A DNA stretch of 64,000 bases from Musa acuminata AAA Group (taxonomy: Eukaryota; Streptophyta; Magnoliopsida; Zingiberales; Musaceae), in NCBI RefSeq assembly GCF_036884655.1, contig NC_088344.1, positions 35,394,501 to 35,458,500 of the forward strand. The letters run 5' to 3'. Below the pieces are notes generated by a model. The model had not been told where the DNA came from, did no database searches, and saw nothing but the letters and a program-made list of their open reading frames with translations. Shown in pieces: positions 13,628 through 25,600 of the stretch. The translations under genes and the position numbers were made by a program. Within the stretch, counting starts at the first letter, position 1. Every line of letters begins with the position of its first letter.

Positions 13628-14119
13628 TGTTGCGACTTGTTATCTTATCTACTATTACCAACGGGTCCTCGTCACCTTTCACCTGTTTGCGCGGCTGTGA
13701 ACAATAGTCTAAGAGACATAATTGGAGCTTGTCTTTTCTTTATCATCCACGTGGACAAAACAAGAAAATTGAGGTAGGTATAGGCTTGTCTCCTCCGTTC
13801 CGAGGCCAGGTATAAAAGTTAATCCTCAGCATTATGCTAGAGGATACTCTTTTTCGTAAAGAAGCCTAAACCCCCAAAAGGATCTCAGACTAACTTGAGT
13901 GTCGAAGGGATTATGTCAGAAAACTTTTCCTGATATTAGTCTTGGTGCAAGTGCCACCTTGGAGTCACTCAAGAACCACTTGGGAACTACCTCAAAACTA
14001 CTTAAGAACCACTTCGGAACCATACAAGATTGCCATCGAGGTCACGTCGAATGCTCTTACGCCCTTAGACTCAGACCATGTCGGGTCAACTCCGACATCA
14101 ATGATGAATTCCCCTAACA
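13628..14119 (+). mobile_element. Probable 5' LTR of a decayed Ty3/gypsy retrotransposon
   Basis: The segment runs from TGTTGCGAC to CCCTAACA, giving TG..CA termini. It contains a TATAAAAG promoter-like motif near 13810 and an ACTTGAGTGTCGAAGG stretch near 13890, typical of the transcribed part of plant gypsy LTRs. A primer-binding-like TTTTGGCACTAGAGAG follows at once. The left border is a best guess because no 3' LTR is present to compare. Confidence 0.45.
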
Positions 14120-17100
14120 TTTTGGCACTAGAGAGAGGGCTTTGATGTCATATAAATGTCCATCCATCAATCCTCTCAATGAACATTCCAACAAAGAGGT
14201 CATGCCTCCGACCAACAGTACTTTTACTTAAGGGGGACAATCTTTGTCCTTCCCTCACGTTGACCACTTCAATATAAACGTCGATGTGGTACTGACATCT
14301 ATTCAATGACTTAAGCATCTCGCCCTTGAGAATAAATTCAAACAACTTGCTCATCCTCATCGAGGTGTTCCTAAACCTCACTTATCAAGTGTAGGCACTT
14401 GCAGGCATGCATTAGGAATGAGTCGGCACCAAGGGGGGTGGGGGGGTGTGAATTAGTGCAGCGGTAAAAACGTTGGCTCTGAAAATTTTGTTTCGTACGA
14501 TAAAACCGATTTCAGAAGATGTTTACTTGAAAGTGTATTTGTAAACGTATTGAAAGCAATAAGCAAGTAAGGAGGTTTGCAGTAAGATAAATTGCACAAA
14601 AGAAAAGGCAAACCAGATTTTTATAGTGGTTCGGTCATCGTGACCTACATCCACTCCGCCGATTCCTCTTCCATCGAGGCCATCGGCATCTACTATCGGT
14701 CTTCCTTCAATAGGCGAAAACCAACTACCTTTTACAGCTCTTTCTCCTTTTACCAAGTTTAGGAGATAATCCTTACACCCCCACTTATGCCCAGGAACGG
14801 TACCACTACCGTTCCTGGGCGGTACTACCGCCGTTAGATCTGCCACTGAGCGGTACCATCGCCCAGAATTCCTAGGGTGTTGTTCCCCAAGTGGTGCCAC
14901 CGCCGGCCATAGCGGTGCCACCGTTGGCTAGGCTTTCAGCATCCTAGTTGGGCCTTGAATCCGACCCAGACCAGCTCAACTTCGGGCCTAATTGGCCCCT
15001 TACAGAGTTGATGGGATTATCTCCCAATTCCAACTCTAATTATGTGCTAACTACGATTCCTAAGACATATTTTAAGTAAAATAAGTCCGGTTTCTTTCGG
15101 CGAGCTTCCGGCAAACTTCCGACGATCTCTCGGCAATGTTCCGGTGGACTCTCGGCAAGCTCCTGGACTTCACGACGATCTTCTTGGTGAGTTCTGACAA
15201 ACCTTTTTGGCAAGCTCCAGGATTTCTCAGTCAATTCCTGCAGAACTTCCGATAAACGTCCGGACTTTCGACGAACTCTCGAACTCCCAACGAAATCGCG
15301 TTTTTAACTCCGAGACTTCATTTTGCTTTATGCCTTGCTATCGTAGTTAATCCTGCACATATAAAAACATACTTCGATCTAGACAATTATTACTAAGCAT
15401 GAATCATGTTGTCCGACATGTCATTGGTCCATCGATGCTTCGTCCAATTCTTTGGCGCATCGTCCTCTCTTGCGGCCTATTGCCCAATCGGCCAGTTGAC
15501 CTCCGCAACTCCGATATCCTTGGCACAATATCCGCTCTTCTTGGCCCGATGCCCGAATCCATGGCCTGAAGCCTTCTGTCGATACGTCGACCGATCCTCC
15601 GACCTGACGTCCAATCTTCTGACACGTTTTTCCTCCGACCTAACATGATTCTTCCTGCTTTAAGTATCTCTCCCTGATCGAAGCATCCTGCGTCACTTAA
15701 AATGTAGATCAAATCATAAATACTATCAATTGGTTTCATCATCAAAATCTGAGATTCAACAGCATGATGTAGGCTATTGCCCCACTCTTGCTGCTAACTT
15801 AACAAGCAACACCACTATCTTAGCTATAATCGACACCTCAACCACCATTGCCACCGGCACCTATCAAAAACCTCCTAACCGATATGGTTCTAGCTTTTTA
15901 GGATCCCCCGAGCCTTCTAGGGCCCCAACTAAAGGAGCACCCAACTCCCCAACGGTGGAGGTCAGTGCATCATCGCACCACTACCTTCCCCTGCCCGAGT
16001 CCAAGACTTAATCGACGGATTCGATGGATGACTCCCTAAGGATCAAACTGTGCGAAATAGACTAATGCCTAGATGAGATACGATGGGAATTCCAATAGTC
16101 CAAGGGGGAGAACCCAATCAATCCCACCTGGGGTTGCTCCCCATTCACCTAGAGCATTTGAGAAGAATTAATTTTAACTAACTTCTGCCTTCTATTATTG
16201 GAAGTCTTTGATGGCAGTGCCAACCCAATTGAGCACACTACTGCCTTCTGTGCCCAAATGTCTCTCAACAACACTTCAGACGCTTTGATGTGCTATGCAT
16301 TCTTGATGATGTTGAGGGTCTCGGTGTGGGAGTGGTACACTTGTCTAAAGACACTCTAAGTTGGCTCATTCACTCAGCTTGTAAAGGAGTTTAAACTTTA
16401 CTTCCTTAGTAATGTGCGCCCAAGGTCATCGACAATGATGCTGCTTGGGCTCAAGCAAGGGGAGGAAAAGACACTCCCTAATTTCGTCGCTTGGTTCACC
16501 AACGAGCTCCGAGATATGCAGGAGGCTCATTCGTCACTCGTGATTTAAGCCTTCATAATAGGGCTTAGGCCCTTTTGCCTTTTCTGATCATTAGTGGAGA
16601 GGCCACTGATGAGCATACCCCAAGTCTTCTAGAGAGCCAATCAATATATAACTGTTGAGGCGATGGTCTCAAGCAAGTATGAGGAGACGTACAAAAGACT
16701 GCGATAAGAGCGACCACTATTGACTCTAGCCCCAAGACCACCTCGACGAGAAAAGCAAGAATGACCTGAGCCACATCATCGGAGACCCATGCTAATCCCC
16801 CTTGACATGAAGAGAACACAAGTCTTCTTACAAATAAAGGAAAAAGGGTTCTTAAATGATCCTCAACCAACAAGGATACCATTGGAAAGGAGGGACAAAT
16901 CCAAATATTTCCATTTCCACTGTGACTATGACCACGACACAGAAGACTATCATAATTTGAAGGAATAAATCGAGAAGCTCATTTGTTGGGGGCACCTCGA
17001 GAGATTCATCCGGATGTCTTGGGAACCCTCTCCTTGACCATAGGGCTGAGTAGAAAGATAGATCGACGTCATCGTCGGTGGACCTACCTCAAGAGGTAAC

Positions 17101-18057
17101 AACACCTCGAGCCGCAAAACATATGCCCAAGCCACCATCATAAAGCATTCGAGGAAGGAAATAATCTTCATGGAAGAAGAGACGGAGTACCTCGACCCAA
17201 ACCATGATGGCATCCTAGTAGTTTCAGTAAAGATGACTAACGCTCGAGTGAAGAGAGTCATAATCATCACAGGTAGCTCCACCGATATAATTTACTTTGA
17301 TACTTTTCAAAGATTGGGGCTCTCCGCTAATGATGTTATTCCCATGACTCCATTGATGGGGTTCATAGGTGACTCATCTACTCCCTCATGACCATGAGCC
17401 TACACGTTACGTTCGGCAATAAACCTTACTCTAAGACGGTAATGACCAAATTTACGGTGGTCAACATCCCCTCAGCGTACAATACAATCATAGGTCGACT
17501 CACACTCAACAGGTTGAGGGCTGCGGTATCAACCTATCATATGGTGATGAAGTTCCTAATAAGAATCGATGTTAAGGAGTTGAGGAGTGATCCGAAGGAG
17601 TCCCGCTAGTGTTATCTGATGGTTGTCTCCTTGCTGAAGAAGGCCTGGCCCGAGGCACCATTGTTGGACCCTTAAGATTTCACAAAGCCCCTCTCACATC
17701 CAAAGCCAGTGGAGTTGATGATCGAGGAACCTATAGACAAGGCCCGTCTTAATCAGGTCGTTAAAGTCAAGGTGACACTCCCGGAGGAGAAGCGAGTGCA
17801 AGTTGTCAATTTCCTCAAAGAAAATGCCAAGGTGTTAGCTTGGTCACTAAGAGATATACTAGGAATAGACCTCGATATAGCTCAATACCACCTGAACATC
17901 TCTCCCAAAGTCCGATCTATAAAGTAAAAACCTTGCAAGTTTGCCCCAAGTGTCAGCAAGCGATTAGTAACGAAATGGGCATGAGTAGAGTTTCTTGCCG
18001 AAGTACAGTAACTCCAATGGCTTGCCAATGTTGTATTGGTTAAAAAATCTAAAAGAA
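14120..18057 (+). mobile_element. Ty3/gypsy internal region remnant (TAT-like gag, protease, start of RT), interrupted by a nested LTR
   Basis: gag: FDGSANPIEHTTAFCAQM begins at 16206, and further gag sequence with in-frame stops runs to about 16560, matching the Retrotrans_gag pattern of TAT/Athila-type elements. Protease: 17170-17609 carries GSSTDIIYFDTFQRLGL and later GRLTLNRLRAAVST, with a frame break near 17390. The usual catalytic DTGSS reads ITGSS, so the active-site Asp is lost. RT: 17709-18057 has the pre-RT linker (ILGIDLDIAQYHLNISPKV) and then a frameshifted RT start ending LQWLANVVLVKKSKRK. Everything after that (RT core, RNase H, integrase, 3' LTR) is missing; the satellite array starts there. 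Non-autonomous and dead. Confidence 0.8.
14410..15761 (+). mobile_element. Solo LTR (copia, SIRE/Maximus-like) nested in the gypsy remnant, with 5-bp TSD
   Basis: GCATG at 14405-14409 and again at 15762-15766 flanks a 1352-bp insertion. The insertion starts CATTAGGAATGAGTCGGCAC and a G-run with GTGAATTAGTGCAGCGG, and ends CATCAAAATCTGAGATTCAACA-like sequence closing in CAACA. A long G-run then TGAATT at the start and TCATCAAAA..GATTCAACA at the end are features I associate with SIRE-type copia LTRs. The first two bases are CA instead of TG. No internal domains are present, so it is read as a solo LTR from unequal recombination. It carries no genes. Confidence 0.65.
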
Positions 18058-21000
18058 AGATAAATCCGTTATGACAGGGCACGGGGCTAAAGGCGCTAGA
18101 GGCATGTGAGTCGTGAAACCTGACCCACGCCAAGATAAATCTACTACAGTAGAGATGCAAGGCCAAATGTACTCGAGGTGTATGAGTCAGGAAACTTGGC
18201 CTGCCGTTAAAATAAATCTGTTACGGTGGAGGCAAAGGGCCAAACATGCTTGAGGCATGTGAGTCGAGAATCCCGACTATACAGATAAATTTGCTATGAT
18301 GAAGGTGTAGGGCCAAACATGTGAGAGGAATGTGAGTTGAGAAACTTGACCCATGCCAAGATACACTCGCTATGGTGGAGACTCAGGGCCAAATGTGACC
18401 GAGGCATGTGAGTTAGGAAACTTGACCCACGCCAAGATAAATATGTTATAGTAGAGGAGCGGGGCCAAAGGTGCCCGAGTCATGTGAGTAAGGAAACTTG
18501 ACTCGCACCAAGATAAATATACTACGGTGGAGACATAAGGCTAAACGTGCTCGAAGCTTGTAAGTCAAGAAACACGACCTACACCAAGATAAATCAGTTA
18601 TAATGAAGAGGGCCAAACACGCCCAAGGCATGTGAGTTGGGAAACTCGACCCGCACCATAATAAATCCACTATGGTGGAGACATGGGGCCAAACGTGCTC
18701 GAGGAGTGTGAATCGGGAAACCAGAATTACGCTAGGATAAATTTGCTATGACGGAGGCGTAGGGCCAAATGCGTTCGAGGCATGTGAGTTAAGAAACCCG
18801 ATCGACATTAAGACAAATCAGCTACGGTAGAGACACAAGGCCAAACGTGCCTAAGGCATATGAGTTGATGAACCTAACCCGCACCAAGATAAATCTGCTA
18901 TGGTGGAGTCATGGAGCTAAACATGCCCAAGGTTTGTTAGTCGGGAAACCCGACCTACGCCAAGATAAATTTGCTATAATGCAAGAACGGGGCCAAACAT
19001 GCCTAAGGCATGGCATGTGAATTAGGAAACTCGACTCACGCTAAGATAAATCCGCTATGGCAGAGCTGCACGACTAAATACGCATGAAGCGTGTGAGTCA
19101 GGAAAACCAACCTGTGCCAAAATAAATCTGCTTCAACGAAGGCATACGGCCAAACGCGCTTAAGCTATGTGAGTCGAGAAACCCAACCTGTGCTAAGATA
19201 AATTCACTATAACGGAGGTGCCAGGTCAAATGTGCTTGAGACGTGTGAGTCACGAAACTTGACTTGCGCTAAAATAAATCTACTATGGCGGAGTCGTAGG
19301 GCCAAACACACCTAAAGTGTGTGAATCAGGAAACCCGACCCATGCTAAGAGATATCTGCTATGGTGGAAGTGCAGAGCCAAATGGTCCCGAGGCATATGA
19401 GTCAGAAAATCTGACCCGCATTAAGATAAATCAGTTACGACGGAGGCGCGGGGCCAAATGTGCCCAAGGCGTGTGAGTCGAGAAACCTGACCTATACCAA
19501 GATAAATTTGCTAAAACGAAGGCGCAGGACCAGACGTGCTGGAGACATGTGAGTTAAGAAACCCAAACCTCGCCAAAATAAATTCGCTATGGCAGAGATA
19601 CGGGGCCAAACGTGACTAAGGCATGTGAGTTAGGAAACTCGACTCACGCCAAAATAAATACACTATAGTGGAGAAGCGGGGCCAAAGGTACTCAAGGTGC
19701 GTGAGTCAAGAAACTCAACTTGTATCAAGATAAATCTGCTACAACAGAGACATAGGGCCAAACGTGCCCGAGGCATGTGAGTCGAGAAAATCGACACCAT
19801 GATAAATCCATTACAATGAAGGCATGGGACCAAACATACTCGAGGAGTGTGAATCGGGAAACTTGACCTGTGCCTAGATAAATTTGCTACAATGGAGGTG
19901 TAGGGCTAAATACATCCGAGATATATGAGTCAGGAAATCCGACCTGTGCCAAGACAAATCAACTACGGCAGAGGCGCAAGGCCAAATGCGCCAAAGGCAT
20001 ATAAGTTGGGGAACCTAACTCGCACTAAGATAAATCTACTATAGCGAAGTCACGGAGCCAAATGTGCCCGAGGTGTGTTAATCGGGAAACTCGACCTACG
20101 CTAAGATAAATCTACTACGATAGATGCACAGGGCCAAACATGCCCAAAGGGTGTGAGTTGGGAAACCACAACCGCGCCAAGATAAATATGCTCCGACAAA
20201 GGTGTAGGGCTAAACACGCCTGAGGCATGTGAATCGGGAAACTCAAGTCGTGCCAAGATAAATCCACTATAACATAAGTGTTGAGCCAAATACGCTCAAG
20301 GTGTGTGAATTGAAAAACTCGACCTGCGCCAAGATAAATATGATATGGTAGAGGCACGGGGTCAAATGATCCCCAGATGTGTGAGTCAAAAAATCTAACC
20401 TATACTCAAATAAATTCGTTACAATGGAGATGCTAGGGTCAAACGTGCTAGAGGCATAGGGCGAAAGATGTCCCAAGCATATGAGTCGAGAAACCCAACC
20501 CGCACCAAGATAGTTCTGCTATGGTGGAGGCGCACAACCAAACGTGGCCAAGGCATGTGAGTCAAAAAACCTAAACATGCTCGAGGCATGTGAGTCAGGA
20601 AACCTAACCAATACTGAGATGAATCTGCTATGGCGAAGGTGTAAGGCTTCGTGTTCTCAAGGTGTATGAGTCAAGAAACTCGATCCGCACCAAGATAAAT
20701 CACTTACGGCGGAGGCGTAAGGCCAAATGTGCCAAATGTGTGTGAGTCGAGAAACCTGACCCCCCATTAAGATAAATCTGTTATAGTGGAGGCACAGGCC
20801 AAACATACCTGAGGCATATGAGTTGGGAAACCCAACCAACGCTAAGATAAATCCACTATGATGAAGGCACATGGCCAAACATGCACGAGTCATGTGAGTT
20901 AAGAAAACTGACCCGTGCTACGATAAATCCGCTTTAGCAAATGCACAGGGCCAAATATACTTGAGATATGTGAGTCGTGAAACTCTACTTGCACTAAGGA

Positions 21001-22389
21001 AAATTCACTATGATAAAGGTGCCTAGCCAAATGTGCTTGAGACATGTGAGTCAGGAAACCCAACTCATGCTAAAATAAATCCACTATGGTCGAGACACAA
21101 GACCAAATGCACCTAAAGCGTGTAAGTCGGGAGACTCGACCCATGATAAGAGATATCCGCTATGGTGAAAGTGCAGAGACAAATAGGCACATGGCATGTG
21201 AGTCAAAAACCTAACATTGCATCAAGATCAATCAGTTATGGTGGAGGCGCAGGGCTAAACATGCCCAAGGCATGTGAGTCGAAAAACCTAATTGTACTAA
21301 GATAAATCCACTATAACAAAGACGTGAGGCCAAACATGCTCGAGGCATGTGAGTCGGGAAACCCGACCCTCGCCAAGATAAATCCGCTATTGTGGAGGTG
21401 CAAGGCCAAACTCGCCTAAAGCATATCAATCGAAAATCCTGACCTGAACCAAGATAAATTTGTTACAGCGGAGGCATTGGGCCAAACACGCCTAAAATGT
21501 GTGAGTTGGAAAACCCGACCCGACCCATACCAAGATAAATTAGTTACAACGGAGGCACTAGGCCAAACATACATACGATGTATAAGTCAGGAAACCCAAC
21601 CTCGCATTAAGATAAATCTGTCACAATAGAAGCGTGGGCCAGACATGCCCAAGGCATGAGTCAAAAAACTCGACCTACGCTAAGATAAATTTGTTATGAT
21701 GAAGATGTAGTACCAAATATGTCTAAGATGTGTGAGTCAAGAAACCCAACCCATGCCATGATAAATCAATTAGGTAGAGGCAAAGTGCCACATGCACCTA
21801 AGGCATATAGGTCAAAAAACCTGACCCATACGGAGATAAATTTGCTACGACCGAAATGTAAGGCGAAATGCGCCCGAGACATATGAGCAAGGAAACTTGA
21901 CCCCCACCAAGATAAATATGTTATAACAAAGATACAAGACCAAACGTGCATAAGATATGAGTCGAAAAACCCAACCTGTACCAAGATAAATCAACTATGA
22001 CAGGAGTAAACATGCCCAAAACATATGAATTGAAAAACCTAACCCGTACCAAAATAAATCCGATGTGATAAAGGCACAAGGTCAAACGCCCCTAAAGTGT
22101 GAGTCGAGAAACCCAATCTACACTAAAAATAAATCCGCTACAATAAAAGCGTAAAGTCAAACATGCTCGAAGTGTGTAATTCGAAAAACCCGACCCACAT
22201 CAAAATAAATCCGCTACGACGAAAACGTGATACTAAATACGCTCGATGTGTATGAGTCAAGAAACTCGACCCACACCAAGATAAATCCGTTATGCTTAAG
22301 ATACAAGGACAAACATGCCCGAGGCATATATGTTGAGAAACTCGACTTGCGTCAAGATAAATCTGCTACGACGAAGGCGCAAGACCAAA
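18057..22389. repeat. Tandem array, ~57 copies of a ~76-bp monomer
   Basis: Each unit carries the ordered words AAGATAAATC, GGAGGCG, GGGCCAAA, CGAGGCATGTGAGTC and GGAAACCCGACC. The spacing between successive AAGATAAAT words is about 76 bp, and the 4.3-kb span gives about 57 units. Copies are diverged, mostly by C/T and G/A changes, as expected for methylated repeat DNA. A few units are shortened (for example around 20560-20600 and 22000). Since 76 is not a multiple of 3, the open frames seen on the minus strand are not coding. The array starts where the gypsy RT breaks off and ends 262 bp past the WARS stop codon. Confidence 0.95.
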
Positions 22390-22650
22390 ATTTTCTTCTC
22401 AGAACTTTAATAGCAAACACCTTAGCTCAAAATATGAAAATAATGAATCCAATGCTTCAGCACAAATGCATGTTGCGCATGTTACCAAGAAAACAGCTTC
22501 CTCAGGAAAACCTCTGGGAACTGCTCATTGCAACCTCGCTGTTTCTTGAATGGATAATAAAAAGAATCCTGCCAAAAAAAATAATATATAATATTCTTGT
22601 TCTTTACTGCTGGAATCAATTTGGGTCGAGATCCGCATGCAGAAAGCTTT

Positions 22651-25600
22651 TCAGCCGAACATCTGGGGAAGGGGCCTCACGGCCATAAAAGCATCCACCA
22701 CCTGACCAGGGAAGACAGATTTGTTAAGTGTAAACATAGTAGAGAGGCAAAAAACAGGCATGGCAGCACGCATGCATGGCATGGGCTACATGGTCTGTAC
22801 TAATGATACTTAACGATCTTCTATTTCGATCCATTGTCTTGTTCTTGGTTCTTGATCATTAGTGCTTGTAACCAGGTAATCACTTTTTCATCTTATGGAA
22901 GACCATTAGTGCAACCAAATAATGAGTTTCTGTATGCCTAAATTATACTGTCCAGTGTCTTTGTCCATGAAAACTTTAGACCAATTAATCAAAGAGTTTA
23001 TTACTAGATGATATGGCAGCTCTCTGAAGGTGAACAGGTTACAGAAGATCTCAGTTGCTTACCTCATCGGTGACCAGTGCGCGAGCTTTCCGGTGTCTCT
23101 CCACCAGTTCAGACAGGACCTCCACAAGGCGCTTTTTGACTTCACCGGTCAACATTCGTCCAGCTCCATACTCCTGAAAATTTTTTATGGAATTGGCTGC
23201 TGCATTTACTAGACTAATTGAATAGCTTACCATGAGCAATGTACATGCTGTCATGGTTTTACTTATCCCATCCCCGTGTACCATCAAGTCGCAGGCAAAC
23301 TGACATGGCAAGGGTGTAAGCCTTCCATGCCTGTGGAGGACATGCTTAAATTTGACATGCCAGTAGTACCCGGTCCACACGTCAAGCATCACTAGGCGTG
23401 CAGCCTGAGCAATCTATGCTTCTCAAAAGAAATCGGTGTTCAGGATGAAATCGAGAATTTATACAAGTACCTTCTTTATGTGATCAAGCTCAGCATCATC
23501 TTCAAGAAAGAAACCAAGGTACTTGACAGGAATATCAACCTGTTGAAGATCCAAAGCAGTAGTAGTAAATTTTGATAAAAGTGCAAACATCAAATGATTT
23601 GCTTAACAATCACAGTGCATTCATCTACAGCCTAGACTTGATAGCAACTTCAACAAAACCCCATGATCAAGGATTCACTAGAAACCAACATAATTTCTGC
23701 AGAGTGCTATAACTATATATAATAACTGCAATGAGATTATAATACCACATATCACTATTAAAGACATGCTTCAAATTCATCGAGAATTGAGATAATGAGT
23801 CTAATCTACCTATTTCACTCCACTTTTATGAGTCATCCTGACAACGTTTCTTATAGAATTTAAATGCTCCAGTAAATTGTATCTTCATAAGTTCAATTTG
23901 GTGCTTTTCTCGGATTTGTCCCATCCAACATTTCCAGCTATATCTGATGTTTGCATATGTTGCTGCCTTTACCTTACCTAATCTGAGTATTTGTATACGT
24001 GAAGTTCTTAGAAAATCCATCATTCCAAATAGTCTATGAAACTATGGAATATCCATTCAGGAATCTATTTTTGCATTAAAATCTGCTCCTTCAGTAGTAA
24101 TACTGCAAATGTTGTTTGAAAAAAAACAAAGTCTGCAGCTTTCTTAGTGAACCAATATGACAGAAGAAAGCATACCTCTAGATTTGCTCCATATTTTCTG
24201 TGGTTCTCTATTGAATCTTGGCCTCCAGAGAAAGCATACCTGTTTACCTGCAAATGTAGCAAATTTTATGACACAATGTTGTAGCCTCATCTTTCATTCT
24301 GAACATTTAAAACAACTAAAGTTTGGTAATTTTGTGCTCATTGTAGGAAATAAATTGTGTTCAGTCAGATCAATTTTCCATTATTATAGATATAATTAAC
24401 CTAATACAACCTTACAATGCACCTATGTTATTTTACCATACCCACTAGCAGGCTAGGCCTCCAAGCAATTAGAATGATCTGTAGTAAGAGCACCCACTTC
24501 TGGTTTCACTTTCATGTGATGCACCTAACTTTTAGTCCACATTCAGAATCATTGAATATGGCAAGTGTTGATTGAGTAAACAAGAATGATCCATTCATAT
24601 CAAAATAGGAAAAAAAATCCATGCTAAGAGCTCAAAAATGACAACTACTAATCGACTTTATAAGCAAGATTGGCCAATCATATAAATCATAAATAACAAA
24701 GAAACAACCAGATAGCATGAAGTTCATAATTGTTGTTCGAGATCTTCAAAGCAACTTGATTAAAAATTCAATGAAAAACTCATCAGTGGAAGTTCTTGCT
24801 TTGCTCTGTCTGCAGTTAGTGATGAAAAGGAATAACAGAAGCAACAAAACTCAAGGAACAAGAACAATCCAACTTCTCTGACACAGTTATGGTGGAGCAA
24901 CAAAGTCTAAATTATGAGCTAAATATTTTATTCCAGAAATCCATACTAGATATATTGTACTATAGTGGTGAAAAGAACCAGTACTATCTTAAAGTATGTA
25001 ACTGCAAAACTCTAAATGAAGAAACACCCAGCCACAACCAGGGTGGAAGTACAAAATAAAATACATTCAAGTGAAAAATAGAAGAGGAACAGAAGAAGCA
25101 TCCAATGAAATAAAGCAAATGGATGGAATAGGAACAAAAACCTTATTTTTAATGTCCTTGGATGAATCTGTCACATATATAGCAGAATTTGGATCACTGG
25201 CAGACATCTTTCCTGTCTCCCCCTTAAGCATGCAGAGCCAGTACACATTAATAAAAAAGCCATAAATAATCCAACATGGGTGTTTCAAAGCTAAATTCAT
25301 CAAGATGAATGTCACTCCATAAAATATGTCAATGGAAACAATGGGAATAAACAAAAGGAAACGATGCTCTATCCTTTCATTGGTAACAATCAGATTATAG
25401 ATTAGTTCCAATTGATGATTAATAAATTCTCATAGGTACCTGGAGAGCAGGGAAGAATGATGACTCAATTAATGCAGGTTTTTGGTAACCTATCCTAGGA
25501 GCAACATCTCGTGTCATTCTGAAGTAAGGATCCTGAAAGATGGACCAAAAAACCACTAGCGTTAGGGAAAGTTGGTAAGTTACCAATAAAAAGTAGATTA

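Noticed and set aside
14523..15745. Several open frames inside the 14.4-15.8 kb segment
   Set aside because: They lie in the solo LTR and show no gag/pol or host-gene similarity.
17882..21984. Many minus-strand open frames with repeated peptides such as FILAWVGFPDSHA
   Set aside because: They are translations of the 76-bp array. The period is not a multiple of three, the frames break every few units, and no start, splice or family signal supports them.
18057..22389. CRISPR-like regular repeat
   Set aside because: Whole units repeat head to tail with no unique spacers, and the DNA is plant nuclear; this is a satellite.
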